From Trebouxia sp. TZW2008 (Eukaryota > Chlorophyta > Trebouxiophyceae > Trebouxiales > Trebouxiaceae), in the NCBI GenBank assembly GCA_002118135.1, contig BDIU01000156.1:70231-134230 (forward strand): a stretch of 64,000 nucleotides of DNA, given 5' to 3'. Within the stretch, counting starts at the first letter, position 1; every line of letters starts with the position of its first letter. Below, piece after piece: positions 35,436 to 46,257 of the stretch. The notes beneath the pieces are model-generated. The model saw nothing but the letters and a program-made list of their open reading frames with translations. It was not told the DNA's origin and did not search any database. Both the position numbers and the translations under genes were made by a program.

Positions 35436-37531
35436 GGCGTGTGTGGGTAGCTAGTACTGGTGCTATAAGCAAGCTGGGTGTGCACTAAGTTGAAAGGAGA
35501 GCTGTCTGTGCTGTGCCTGCTGTGGGCTAGGCTGTGCTGAAGGAGGCTGTGTGTGCTTCAAAGGGTGAGTGCAAGCTGAAGCTGCAGCTGAAATTGCTGG
35601 TGATTAAGGCAACTGAAGTTCCTGCACGGCAGCAAAGGCGTTTGACGGAGCGTTATGGAAGCAAAGAGGCTTGCAGGTCGTGGGCCGGGTGGCTGCCCGC
35701 AGAAAGTTGGTTCAGAACGACCAGTGCAACGGGATTTGAACCCGCGACCTCTGGCGTGACAGTGCACTCGAGCGAGCTGACAAGTTAGGACGGTGAGTGA
35801 CGGTTGCAGCCGTCAGCAGCTGCGGGAGAGCTTGATGCGTGAACGAGCTGCAGCTAAACTGCATATAGGCTGCAGCAGCACTATGCGACAAGACCAACGC
35901 CTAGTGATGGCGACTTGAGCAACATATGCGAGTGTCCGGCAGCGAGAGACACCGCAATCTGGTGCAAGCTGTGGTATACTACGTAGCTACGGGCACCCTT
36001 GATTGCACTCCTTGTATACCGTCTCTACAAAACTGTTCGATCGCTAACCGGTTGCGATGGGCCTGAGAAAAGTCAAAATGCCATGCGTCGATAATAAATG
36101 CGATAGTCGCACGCAATTCTGACGCTGATGCTGCCCGAACCCAAGGTGCATGTGCGTTTGCCCGCAGGGGCTTCGCGTCACGCAGTAGACCTGCCGAGTG
36201 CATACAAACACAAGCAAACAAACTCGATGTTACGCCGAACCATAAACACTACTTCAAGTAGGGCAGGAACTGATGCGAGACTACGTTAAACGAAGACCTA
36301 ACTTTGCACTGTATATGATGCTGATCAGTGACAGGCGCGCACCTGCCAAGGCGGAAGACGTGAGAGGGGTCGGTAGTCGAGAGACAGGAGCCAGGTACAC
36401 CAGGACTTGGCGATGTGACAATGCTGTTGGCGTTTGGCTATTCTGGCTGCTTGAATGTTTGCTGGCTGAGCGTTTACGAGTTTAAGTGTGAACCGATGCG
36501 GCAGGGTTGCCTGAGCAGCGCCACAAAATTCTTGCAAAAATCTGGCGGAATGTGAATTGCATTAACACTGCACAAAGTACTGGAAGGCATCTTTTAGCGC
36601 GCATGTCATAAATTTGGCGATGCCTCCGCCGCTGTTGACGCTGGAGCTGCAGTGAGCCGCGGCTGCACTGCAAGACAGTCAAAGCACATGCCCAGTGTTC
36701 AAATTTGTCGGACTGAGGGGCAAGTCTGACTTGGCAAGCAGCAACTTCTACCATTGCAATGTACAAGAGCTTTGCCCACAGGGGCTCCATGTGAGACTGT
36801 CACATGCCACCTTATCTGCTGAGATGGCTTATTTGTCATGGCCTGTAGCCACTCAATGCTGCAACACCTGACCTGTCTGTCAAGGCAGTTTGGCCTGGGA
36901 ACATGTGATGCTTTGCAAATGCTGCATCGCTTGTTGCGCCAAGCAGAGGCCAGAATGCATATAAAGCTGCACCCGCTGCTCAGCAAAGGAAAGAGGGAGC
37001 GTATCTGCGCAAGTGCATGCGCCGTTGCAGCTTTTGCATGTCAAACATCATGACAGCGACAGTATGACTGCTTTTCCTCTCCCTGGTCATGATGCTCACT
37101 AGCGGATGTGAAGATCAGAGCATCTGCTAGTTGCGCTTTTCTTGCTGTGTCTGAATTGAAAATGCAAAGTCTGCATGAACCCTTATGCACCAGATGATCT
37201 GTAGAGCATGCAAAGGCATGTTGAGATGAAGCGCTTGAGCTCTAATTACCGCAGATTTGTCAAAAAAGCTTCAGTGGCGATCCTGACTCTGCAGCTCAGC
37301 TGTAAGTGTTTGCACGGCAGCAACGGTCGCCCAACAACGGCCAGATGAATGTTGTGCATCATGACTATGCACAGTTCTGCTCAGCTTGGTGAGCTAGCGT
37401 GCATGTGTCTGGCCAGATTGAAAGGATCCTGCCGCTGAGCATGCTGATGGGGAAAAGAGTCGGCCAGCCCCACAGAATTCCCATCCCATGCAAGTGTGTT
37501 AGTCAATACGCTGAGTATCGCCTGCTGGATT
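35436..37531. other. Intergenic stretch upstream of expansin A
   Basis: This lies between the expansin A start and the 3' end of the HAD phosphatase gene. Apart from the tRNA-like sequence at 35721-35790 I see no gene. ORFs here show no splice structure or family resemblance. The first few hundred bases should hold the expansin A promoter, but no element could be named. Confidence 0.5.
35721..35790 (-). tRNA. tRNA-like sequence, probably a pseudogene
   Basis: The minus strand carries an excellent T-arm and B-box (gcgggttcaaatcccgt, 35729-35745). It is preceded by gccagaggtc and a D-arm-like stretch, agctcgctcgagtg. A possible anticodon loop ctgtcac would give GTC (Asp). However, the anticodon stem does not pair well, and no upstream partner for the 3' acceptor strand (tgcactgg) was found. 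I therefore read it as a degenerate tRNA or tRNA-derived fragment. Confidence 0.3.
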
Positions 37532-40500
37532 TCAGTCTGTAAATGGTGGGAGGCCCCAATTTGAAGGTTCAAAGTTCTGCAGGCTGGTGATGACCTCATC
37601 TGCCAGTTGTGTGTTTTCAAGGTCCATATTGCTGTCAGGAACCATAACCACAGACCTGCATGTCAATCGTCAACTTATGCCAGAGCCAGACTGGGCAAAG
37701 CATTGCAGCTTGTGAAGGATCTGCACAACATCAGAAGGGTGATCCCAGTGTACACAAGCATGCGGGCCATGCCAATTCAAGGCACTGTAGTTGGCGCCTG
37801 GCATCATATATCCTGCAAGAGACGCAAGGCAGCGGAAGGATAAGCACAGCAGGCTCACACTCCAACTGCTTTGCCTGCATGTGTGGCATCGCTCCAAGCC
37901 CAGTAGCGTCATCAAGGTCAGATGAACACTGTATGTGACACAGAACAATATAGTAGTCGCAGACAGGCAAATGTTTAGATTCAGTCGGCATAAATTGCTT
38001 GCATGCCAGCTGCTTTGCCTGTTTTGACATGGTAATTGGCATAGTCCAAGACAAGACAAGTGGATGGATCAGGTTTAGGCTCGAAGCCCTTGGCAGCATG
38101 CAGGAGAATTATCAGGCACAAAAGATCCAGAATTTGATTCAATTTAAGAGAGACTTACATGCCAGCTGCTTTGCCTGCTTTCATGCCATTAAGGGCATCC
38201 TCAAAAATAAGACAGGGGGTGGAACCATGTGCAGACGCTGATGATGATGCATCACTAGAAAGCATAGCAAGCACAGAAAGCGTTCTGGCATTATCTGTAT
38301 CCAGAAAAGAGTGCTCCCATGATAGCTGCTTTGCCTGCTTTGACGCCATCAGGGGCATCCTAAAAGACAAGACAGGTGGAACGGTCAGGGTTAGGCTCAA
38401 AGCCTTGAGCAGCATGCAGGAAGGCATTAGGCGCAAAACAAGTCAAAGAAGCATTTGTGTACAAAAGTGAAGGCTCACATGCCAGCTGCTTTGCCTGCTT
38501 TGACACCATTAGGGGCATCCTCAAAGACAAGACAGGTGGAGGGGTCAGGGCTAGGCTCAAACCCCTTGGCAGCATGCAGGAAGATGTCAGGTGCCGGCTT
38601 GCCATTCACAATCATGTCCCCTGCGCAGTACACACCTTGGTGTTCGGCAGAGCAATACACCTGGCACCTTGCATCATAACAGTAAGAACATGTCAGGGAC
38701 TGAACTGACATCAACAATCAGATCTTCTGCACACAACAGAGTTGGCATTTGCACATGATATGACTGCGCCTACATCTAGCAGAACAAATCCATCGCATTA
38801 CAGCACTGCCGACAGACGACTCTGAACACTATGCCATCACCGTGACGTAACAATAGCCTGACCACAACACAGTTGTATTGAGGTAGAGGGCATGTACTCG
38901 GCAGATCTGCAGCCAGTCTTTGCATGTGTGAGAGCTGCGTGTCGCCTTGGCTGCATTGCTGCCATCTGCTTGCTGTTGCAAAGGCGGCAATGTATGCAGA
39001 GTTGCATTGCACGGCAGGGACAGCTTGTGTTATTGCACCATAGAGTTGTAGGTTGTCGTGCAGTGCTGACGCAGGCCGCAAATAGCCTAACAGCTTCTGA
39101 AGACGGAAGTCATGTGTATGTGCTACCGTGCCTCATGCTCAACATACGTGTTACATGCAAAGGATGCTTGGGATGGAGTCAACTTTCTTCATGGGTTTGC
39201 TGCTGTTGAGCTTGGCATACCAGCTGACAGCGCAGTCAACAATACATATAAGACTAAGCAGACCTGCTTGCATTGCAACACCTCTGATGCTGGCGCATCA
39301 AGCTTCAGGCTGCGCTCTGAGAACCTAAATTATGTTGCATACATTTGCAGCATTTGTGCACAGCAAGCCCTAAGCATTCTGAAACGCGTATGTTGTGCCA
39401 AACATTGGCTGTATGTGCATGCCTTAGTCACACAAGATTACCTGTAACTCTGTGATGAAAGACCTCATTGAACAGGGCTTTGTGATTTGTGGTCTTCAGG
39501 TTGTAGTTGAAAGCGTCTGAGGAAGTAGCTAAACAAATGGGGATGCCGCTGTTGCACAGATGCCGCAGTAGCCTTTCTGCACCTGCACAGGCCAAATATT
39601 GTTAGAAGACAAACACACAGGCTGGGTCAGAAGTGACAATGACAGCTGCAACTCACATGAAACGTTGAGAGCCTTGAGGAATGATTTGCTGCTTGCATCT
39701 AGCTAGAAAAGTCCTGTGCACAGTCACAGCATGGCCATGCTCTGATTGATGAGGTGACAACCATGTTGTTGAGCCCTCGGCCTTGTAGAGGGCCATAGCA
39801 TGCCTGACACGGTTCTAGTAAGACGAAATCACACTTCACACCCTCACATGTTTGAGCAAGACAAGCTCAGACTCTACATACTCACATGGGTCTAGCAAGA
39901 TAACCTCGCATTCTACAATGCTCACACATGCAAGCAAGACAATCTTACACTCTACACACTCACATGAGTCTAGCAAGATAACCTCTCATTCTACATACGA
40001 AGTCGAGTCTAGCAAGATCACATCACGCTCTACACACTCACATGATTCTAGCAAGACTCACCCATCCTCTGCACCCTCACATTGGCCTAGCAAGACAATC
40101 TCACACTCTATATACTCACATGGTTCTAGCAAGACAAAATCACAGTCTACACCCTTATGGGGAGCATGTATACACCTACCTGGCATCAGGATTGCTGTTG
40201 CAAACGTCTTGTGTAGAATAGTTTCTCGGTCTGTCAGGAACTGCTGCGCTGTCAGCTGACCCTCAAGGCCCAAAGTCTCCACCACCAGCGCTGAAGCAGG
40301 ACCTGCCTTCATGCCCATTGTCTTTGCCTGATTGCACAGAAACGCAAAGTTGAGCAGCCACTACCTTGATGCAATCATGCAGGCAAGCAAGCATGTCAGA
40401 TGGTCAAGCAGACGCTGTCTTGACAGCACTGTTCAGGCTGACAAAGTCTGACAGTTTACTGTTTTTGCCTGACTATGCAGCCAAGGAAGTCTGTCAAATG

Positions 40501-41069
40501 GTGAAGCAGCTGCTGTCCTAGCATGATTGTGTAGGCTGGCTGGTCTGACAAGTGTGCAAGCAGACATATCAGCGCCACTGTGCACATAGGCAGAGAGACC
40601 GTCTTCTAGTCTTTAAATAATCACACAAGTTTCTACGCTTTGGTTGCATGCTTGCTGGCAAAGAAAGGTGGGCGCACAGGGGGAGATCCAAATGGCACAG
40701 TCAAATCAAGGTGCAGCAAAGAAAGTCACAGCAAGCAAAGCACGCTGGCTCAAGGCCTGTGCATGCATTGTTCCCCTCTCGCATATGGTGTTGCATGGCA
40801 TGCAACACAGCTGACCTTAAGGTCCCAGGTGAACTTCTTGCCATACCGACCAACGACTTCCTGCTGAGCCGCGGTGTACAAGTCTTCTGTGTTGAGCAGC
40901 AGGCCGTCCATGTCAAACAAACAGTGAGTGATGTTCTGCAGCAAAGCATGCCATCAGTGAAGTCTGCTGTTTGATCTGCAGGAGGACTTACTCAGAATTT
41001 CATCATGCCAACGAGTTGTACTTGATTGCCATCCGCCTGCTTCCGCGATCTCGCTACTGAGGTGGCCAT
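37532..41069 (-). CDS. HAD-superfamily phosphatase, GPP/HDHD1 type
   Basis: This is a small-molecule phosphatase of the haloacid dehalogenase superfamily, close to plant glycerol-3-phosphate phosphatase (GPP) and pseudouridine-5'-phosphatase (HDHD1). Exons (minus): 41069-41022, 40935-40816, 40327-40180, 39582-39442, 38620-38479, 37655-37532; phases agree and give 240 residues, the usual family length. Motif I is [15 protein letters not shown] (nucleophile Asp and acid Asp). The cap segment is [10 protein letters not shown]. Motif II is [13 protein letters not shown], motif III Lys lies in [13 protein letters not shown], and motif IV is [17 protein letters not shown]. The end is [13 protein letters not shown], typical of the group. 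All catalytic residues are present. The exact substrate cannot be told from sequence. Exon 1 has a longer open frame ending in a stop; the donor CAA|gtacaa gives the in-frame join. Exon 5 is echoed four times, and intron 3 holds a minisatellite. Confidence 0.93.
37840..38445 (-). repeat. Four echo copies of HAD phosphatase exon 5
   Basis: The exon 5 segment [20 protein letters not shown] plus [15 protein letters not shown] and its donor (38479-38620) recurs in the following intron. Copies lie at about 38318-38445, 38153-38240, 37990-38110 and 37840-37885. They grow shorter and more diverged with distance; the last retains little more than GKAVG|gtgagc-like sequence. Frames are interrupted in most copies. 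The copy at 38153-38240 reads [19 protein letters not shown] with the donor intact. Confidence 0.88.
39815..40160. repeat. Minisatellite, 39-bp unit, about 8.5 copies
   Basis: The core tctagcaagacaatctcaca recurs at spacings of 38-40 bp (starts near 39855, 39894, 39932, 39971, 40011, 40050, 40089, 40128). It lies in intron 3 of the HAD phosphatase gene. Because 39 is a multiple of three, the plus strand stays open across it as a 13-residue repeat ([17 protein letters not shown]). There is no other sign that it is coding. Confidence 0.92.
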
Positions 41070-42937
41070 GGCTCTGACGGAATAAAGCTTGCGCCCGGTA
41101 TGCCGCCTACTGCAGGGTCTGTGATAGGTCGAGCGCTTGCCACCAATACAACCACTACGCGCAAACGATAGGCCTGTTGTCGAGGCACAACCTATCATAG
41201 ATGAGTTCGCGCCACCTTATCGAGCTTTCGTTGGTTGCCGGCTGCCTGCAAAAATTGTTACAGCACAAATGTTGACCAAGGACTGCAATGATCAAAGTCA
41301 AATTATGCTCAAGGCTGTGACACTTTGCAGAGCTCGTGCCTTGATCACGCTCACTGCTGCAGCATATGCAGCTATGATACAGATAGTCAAATGAAGGCAT
41401 CACTGTGCCAGCAATGCTTGCCCGCCAGATGATGCTGCCATGAGCATTGCATTAACAAGGGTCAAGGCAGTGCTGCTGCAACCAATCGTTGTCACATCAA
41501 TTCTCACAGCTGTTGCAGTGTGCCAGATGCTCTGCTGTCGCAAGCCACAGGCTTACAAGCAAGCGGACCATCCTGATTGGTGTCAAAGCCATTGATTTGC
41601 TACACTCCTTATTTAACCTTTGCAAGCCCTTACTGCCTGCTGTGCAGAACGCACAGATTTGCACACCTGCTTGCATATTACCAGAATATCACAGCACTGT
41701 CAGGAGGCCCAGCCACAAGAATGCAGCGTTGCTGGCACAGTCGGAAAGCAATTGATGTTCATGACAATGCAAGCACAAGGCATGTCATACACTGCAAGCA
41801 GCGTTTGCACACAATGGCTTTGACAGCTGTTGCATGCAATGCAACATTTTAGGAAACTGCCAATGGAGTGTTTGCAAACAATGGTCTTGTCAGCTGATGA
41901 ATGCAATGCAGGGTTTGAATATACTGTCAGAGGAGATTGTTACAGGGAGATGCTATTGTTGCAATATTTGGCCGAGGTCTTGAGGCCAAAACAATAGCAT
42001 GCCATAACACCCTGCCAGAACACACAAACTGAACCACACAAGGTTTCAAGCCATGCCTGGAAAATTTGGCTGAAACTGTAAAAAATACAGTTTGGTATAT
42101 GAATGACTGTAAAGCAGTTTCTGAGTGCTGAAATCTATCTGTGTTGGCAAGCAACTGGCGTGAGCAAAGTTCAAACCTATTGAACTTGGCTGCACAAACA
42201 ACAGAAGCTATTTAGCCAAGAAAATGGTCCTACAGCTGATTAGCATAAGCGTTGGAAAGCAAATACGGTTACAACAATCATTCCAACTACTAAGTGTTTG
42301 TAATGAATGTAATGTATACGCTAATGTATATGATGCCTGCCAACTAAGCATTGTAATTGTGACCCACACTGAGCAAAAAGCAAATGACAAATGACAAGCT
42401 CCAACAGCTTGGCACTTGCAATAAAAATCAACAGATGCAAAGCTCAGGTGTGTGTGTAACTCTGACACCTATTAAGGTGTGTGAAAAAGCCTGACACCTT
42501 CAAGGCCACAACAACTTTTGACCATATGCTGGGAAAGACCTGATGACGCAAAATAGTAAATCATACTGCAGGGGCTGTGCCAATGTGCCCTGCATGTGCT
42601 GGGAAAGACCTGGTGAAGCAAGATAGTAAACTTATACTGCAGGGGCTTCCCCAATATGGCCTGCCTGTGCTGTGGCACTGCTAAATTGCTCTGTCTGCGC
42701 TGTCTCTCACCACGTACTGCAGTGGCCGCGTGGCATGTGTGTTGATTGTTGCAGCTGTTATTTGCAATAAATTATGGTTAAAGTGACCGACTGCCTTGCA
42801 TGCTAGACTCAGGATAAGCTGCTGATCTGTGCTGTGTGCTGCAATGTGGGGTCAACATACAACTGTATACAGCTGGATAAGCTGACACCTGTAGTGCCAT
42901 ATGTTGCTGCAGACTGGCTCCTGGTAGGCCATGGCTG
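41070..42937. other. Intergenic stretch between HAD phosphatase and expansin B
   Basis: No gene was recognised. It holds a two-copy tandem duplication at about 42530-42665 (unit ~68 bp, core gctgggaaagacctgatgac) and a looser duplicated stretch at about 41755-41925. The portion next to 41069 should hold the phosphatase promoter. The first ~150 bases upstream are GC-rich, and no core element was identified. Confidence 0.5.
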
Positions 42938-44486
42938 TCAGCATGTGTTGCAACTCTGATGACAGAAGCCTTGCATCCAGTCAACGCCACATTTGCCAAA
43001 TCCAGCCTGCACCAAGTCATCAAGAGCAAAGTCAGCACTGATGAAAGCCAACCCCAGGTCTGGCAAGTGAACGCATTTGGCAAGAGCATAAACAGCAAGA
43101 GAGTACTCGGCGTTTGCAATGGAGAAGGCTGCCTGAGCACCTGTTGATGAATGGCAACAAACACTAGGGCTATAAAGCGCTACCAAAGCATTGATGACTG
43201 ACAAAAGCACAACTGGCACTTGCAGTGGGGAACTGTATCTGAACACTGATGAAAGCCAATCACAGGTTGGGCAGACGCCCATTGCAGAGCGCGAATTGCG
43301 TCGGAAAGTCTGCGCTGCACGTACGAACATATATGACATGGCAAGTGTGCTGTCCACAGAAGACATGCTGCACACATGCTGTAATGATGAAGTGAAAATT
43401 TCCTGCAAAGCAACAAGGCACCTATACATTACTGATGCAGCAGCTTGGGCCAGACTCACCTGTTCTGGGCATGTGAACGCTGAGCCTTGAGGGGGTACGT
43501 CGCTGCACCCCTGAGGGGCGACAGGGGGATTGGTTTCAGGGGTGATAGTAGTTGTGGTGGAAGAAGAAGAAGCGCTGCTGCTGGCGGTGCTTGTGCTGCT
43601 GCTGGTTGGTGTTGTGACAGTGGAGGTGGCGGAACTGCTGGACATTGCAAACTGCTTGGTGGTCTGGAAGGTGCCTGTTGTGGGGGCTGTCAAGACATTG
43701 GTGAGAGCAACCTGCGCAGTATGAGAGGATCAGTCAAAGTTTACGCTTTATATGCATAAGCAGCGCAGAAGATTTTGCTCCAGTCCAATGTGAGACAGAC
43801 ATGACAAGGTTCAAACTCTATATATGCATAGAGTCCACTGCATGTACAGCAATTGACATTTGTGCAAGAAACAATCATGCTGGCATGAATGACAGTTCCC
43901 TGGGTATGCTGAGGCCGCTTGACACATGCAACACTACAGTATTTGCACCTCTACCACCAGCACATAACAAATGTGGAGCACTCAGGGGTTCAAAAGGCGC
44001 AACTTTCTGTGTACGACGTGACGAGGTGACTTCTAAAAACCTGTGCCATGATCAATGGTAGATGATCAGGCATTGTTGTCAGTGATTTCTGCATGATCAT
44101 CTAATACAAATCAGTTGACACACATACACATGGCTCAGTGCGCAAAGGTGCGCCAAGACTCACTGGTCGTGAGCCAGAGGTGGTTTTGATGGCGCAGGCA
44201 GGCTGGTGTAACACCATGACTAACGACACATGATAGTACTATTGTGTGAACGCAAAGTTGGCTGCCATGACTCACTGTTTGTGAGCCCGAGGTGACTTCA
44301 AGGGAGATGGGGTAGGCGGGCTGGTTGGGCACCTCCCATGCCGCACCGAATGTGTTGGTCATGGGCTGGTATGCTCCGTCAGGTCCAGCAATGTTCACAG
44401 CTGAAATGGTTCCCAAGTCAGCCACGGTCTGCAGCACACAAGCATATGGTCAGGCCATGGTCAAGCCAAGGCGTTGACATGACAAT

Positions 44487-44518
<32 letters not shown>

Positions 44519-46257
44519 GCAGCCGCATGCACAAGTAAATGCTCAGGACAGCCTCAGACTGGGAAGTGGTCCCCAAATCGGCCACAGTGTAAAACTCTGA
44601 CGATTGGCCAAAATAGCTTGCACCAGCAGTTCACTGCGCAAGCAGACAGGCAGACCAGCCGGCAGACAGGCACGCAGCAAGCACCAAGACTGAATGCAGC
44701 TGACGTCGGCACCAGGCCAATGTCAGTCATCAGGCAGAAGACAAACTTACTGTGATCAGAAGCCTTAGCCACAGGCCAACTCCACTGTTGCCGTCTACAG
44801 TGACCTTGAGTGCAGAGGGAGGGGTGCACGCCACCAGCCGGTAGTTGACATCAATCCTGCCTGAGATCATGGGGGAGATCTGGTTGTAGGCTAAGGCGTT
44901 CAGGTCAAAGTGGTCACCAGAGCCTGCTTCAGGGTCTGAGCACTCTGGGCACACATCTGTCACAGTCACTGTTACCGTGGATCCTGGTGCACCACATCGT
45001 CCCTGCAACAGATATGCAATTTGGGTGAAGCTGGGCACTTGTTGAAGTGCAGGGAGCAGCTGATGACTTAGTAGCAAGCACAAGAACAAGTACAGCAGCA
45101 CTCCTTTGTAGGGACAGACAAAGAGAGCAATAGGCAGACAAACAAGATGGCTAGGTGCAATCATAGAGACAGGCAGACGAGCACACAGGCAGAAATCTGC
45201 TTATAACAGCAACCCATGCCCAGGGCTTGGATGAGATTATGCATGCTTAGAACAAGCAAAAGATAGTCAACAGAGGTGCTGAGACTATCTTTTGCTTGTT
45301 CAAAGCAAGCATGATTTTGTCCAAGACTGCGCCGCAGAGTCAGGTGTCGTGTCATTGACACACTGGAATACCATGCATGTGCCGAAGCCAGCAGTGAAGA
45401 ACGGATGACAGTCAGCAGAGGCAACAAGGTCGTACCGCATAGTCAGGTGTTCTGTCATTGACACACTGGAACTCGATGCATGTCCCGCAACCAGCAGTTG
45501 GGAAAGAGTGGATGTCACTGTTGGTGGGGATGCCCACAGCGCTGAAGAAGGGGTACTGGGATGCGTCTCCAAGGTTTCCATAGCCACAAGCGCCCTGCAC
45601 ATTTCAGCAAACACACTTCAGTACTCACAGCTTGCAAAGGATGACAGTCAAAGTGCCCTGCATAATGCAAACATCATACCTCAGTACACTGAGGCTGCGT
45701 GCATGGCAACAGCCATCATGCGCATTGTATCAGATGTGCCGCAAGACATAGCAGACTGCTGGTTTGCAACGCGGGTGAGCAGCTACATACGCAAAGCACA
45801 ACCTGGAGGTACAGCAGTCGCATGCAGGATGACATGAACTGAGAAACATATGCATGTGCACTGTCAAACATGTAGACCTATCTCAAGCAGTACACAGTTG
45901 ATTAGCAGCTGGAATGTTAGCAGCTGCAAGTCACAGACAGCTTTGCAGCAGAACAACCAGCTTGCACTGAGCTGGTACTACGCAGCAAGGCAGATTGAGT
46001 CAATTATACTCAGAACCAGAACTGGCTATCAAGCATAGCCCTTGGTGCAGTACACACAAAGCAGCGCAAATGGCCTGAAGCAAATGACTTACATTGCTGA
46101 GACCAAAGGAGGGAATGTTGGGGTTCATGCCAGAAGCTGTCCCTCCATAGTTGGTGGCCACCCCTGGGATCCAGTCAGACAGGGCTGTTTGGGCGTAGCC
46201 CTGAGGGGCAATGGCCAGCAGCAGGGCAACAGTGAGGCAGAGGCTGTAAGGAGACAT
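42938..46257 (-). CDS. Secreted expansin with Ser/Thr linker and Cys-rich tail (copy B)
   Basis: This is a paralogue of copy A. Exons (minus): 46257-46093, 45594-45436, 45002-44751, 44428-44276, 43711-43460, 43006-42938; all phase 0, 349 residues. The signal peptide runs to GYAQTA. The barrel has VATNYGGTASGMNP, GACGYGNLGDAS (one residue longer than A), AGCGTCIEFQC, VTDVCPECSDP and GDHFDLNALAYNQI. The CBM63-like domain follows (VADLGTISAVNIAGPDGAY, LTNVLTAP), then a Ser/Thr linker shorter than in A by about 20 residues. The C-terminal six-Cys module is CSDVPPQGSAFTC, FGKCGVDWMQGFC, SCNTC. Exons 1, 3, 4 and 6 have the same lengths in both copies, so the pair arose by duplication of the whole gene. 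Introns differ and hold a hairpin, a (cag)n run and an exon 2 echo. Confidence 0.93.
43026..43305. repeat. Duplicated intron segment before expansin B exon 6
   Basis: A segment containing cactgatgaaagccaa followed by ccaggtctggca/acaggttgggca is present at about 43030-43110 and again at about 43240-43305. It is confined to the last intron and shows no exon sequence. Confidence 0.7.
44488..44518. repeat. (cag)n microsatellite in expansin B intron
   Basis: Nine to ten cag units, interrupted near the end by cgg, between exons 3 and 4 of expansin B. Confidence 0.9.
45243..45313. repeat. Perfect 19-bp-stem hairpin in expansin B intron 2
   Basis: Arms gaacaagcaaaagatagtc (45250-45268) and its exact reverse complement (45283-45301) enclose a 14-base loop. 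Outside a small asymmetric bulge, pairing continues through catgctt/aagcatg. The size and shape suit a small-RNA precursor or a young foldback element. It lies between exons 2 and 3, directly beside the exon 2 echo. Confidence 0.85.
45312..45414 (-). repeat. Partial echo of expansin B exon 2
   Basis: Reads PFFTAGFGTCMVFQCVNDTT, matching the 3' half of exon 2 (TAGCGTCIEFQCVNDRTPDYA, 45436-45520). The donor is not preserved, and one Cys of the CGTC motif is changed to Phe, so it is not expected to be used. Confidence 0.8.

Noticed and set aside
39815..40160. Regular array of ~39-bp units, considered as a CRISPR array
   Set aside because: The unit repeats along its whole length with no unique spacers, and it lies in an intron of a eukaryotic gene. 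It is a minisatellite.
42938..43693. 251-codon open frame spanning the expansin B linker and tail without splicing
   Set aside because: The GT donor at 43460 and acceptor at 43006 match the paralogue exactly, and joining them rebuilds the six-Cys module. The open intron is coincidental or permits retention.
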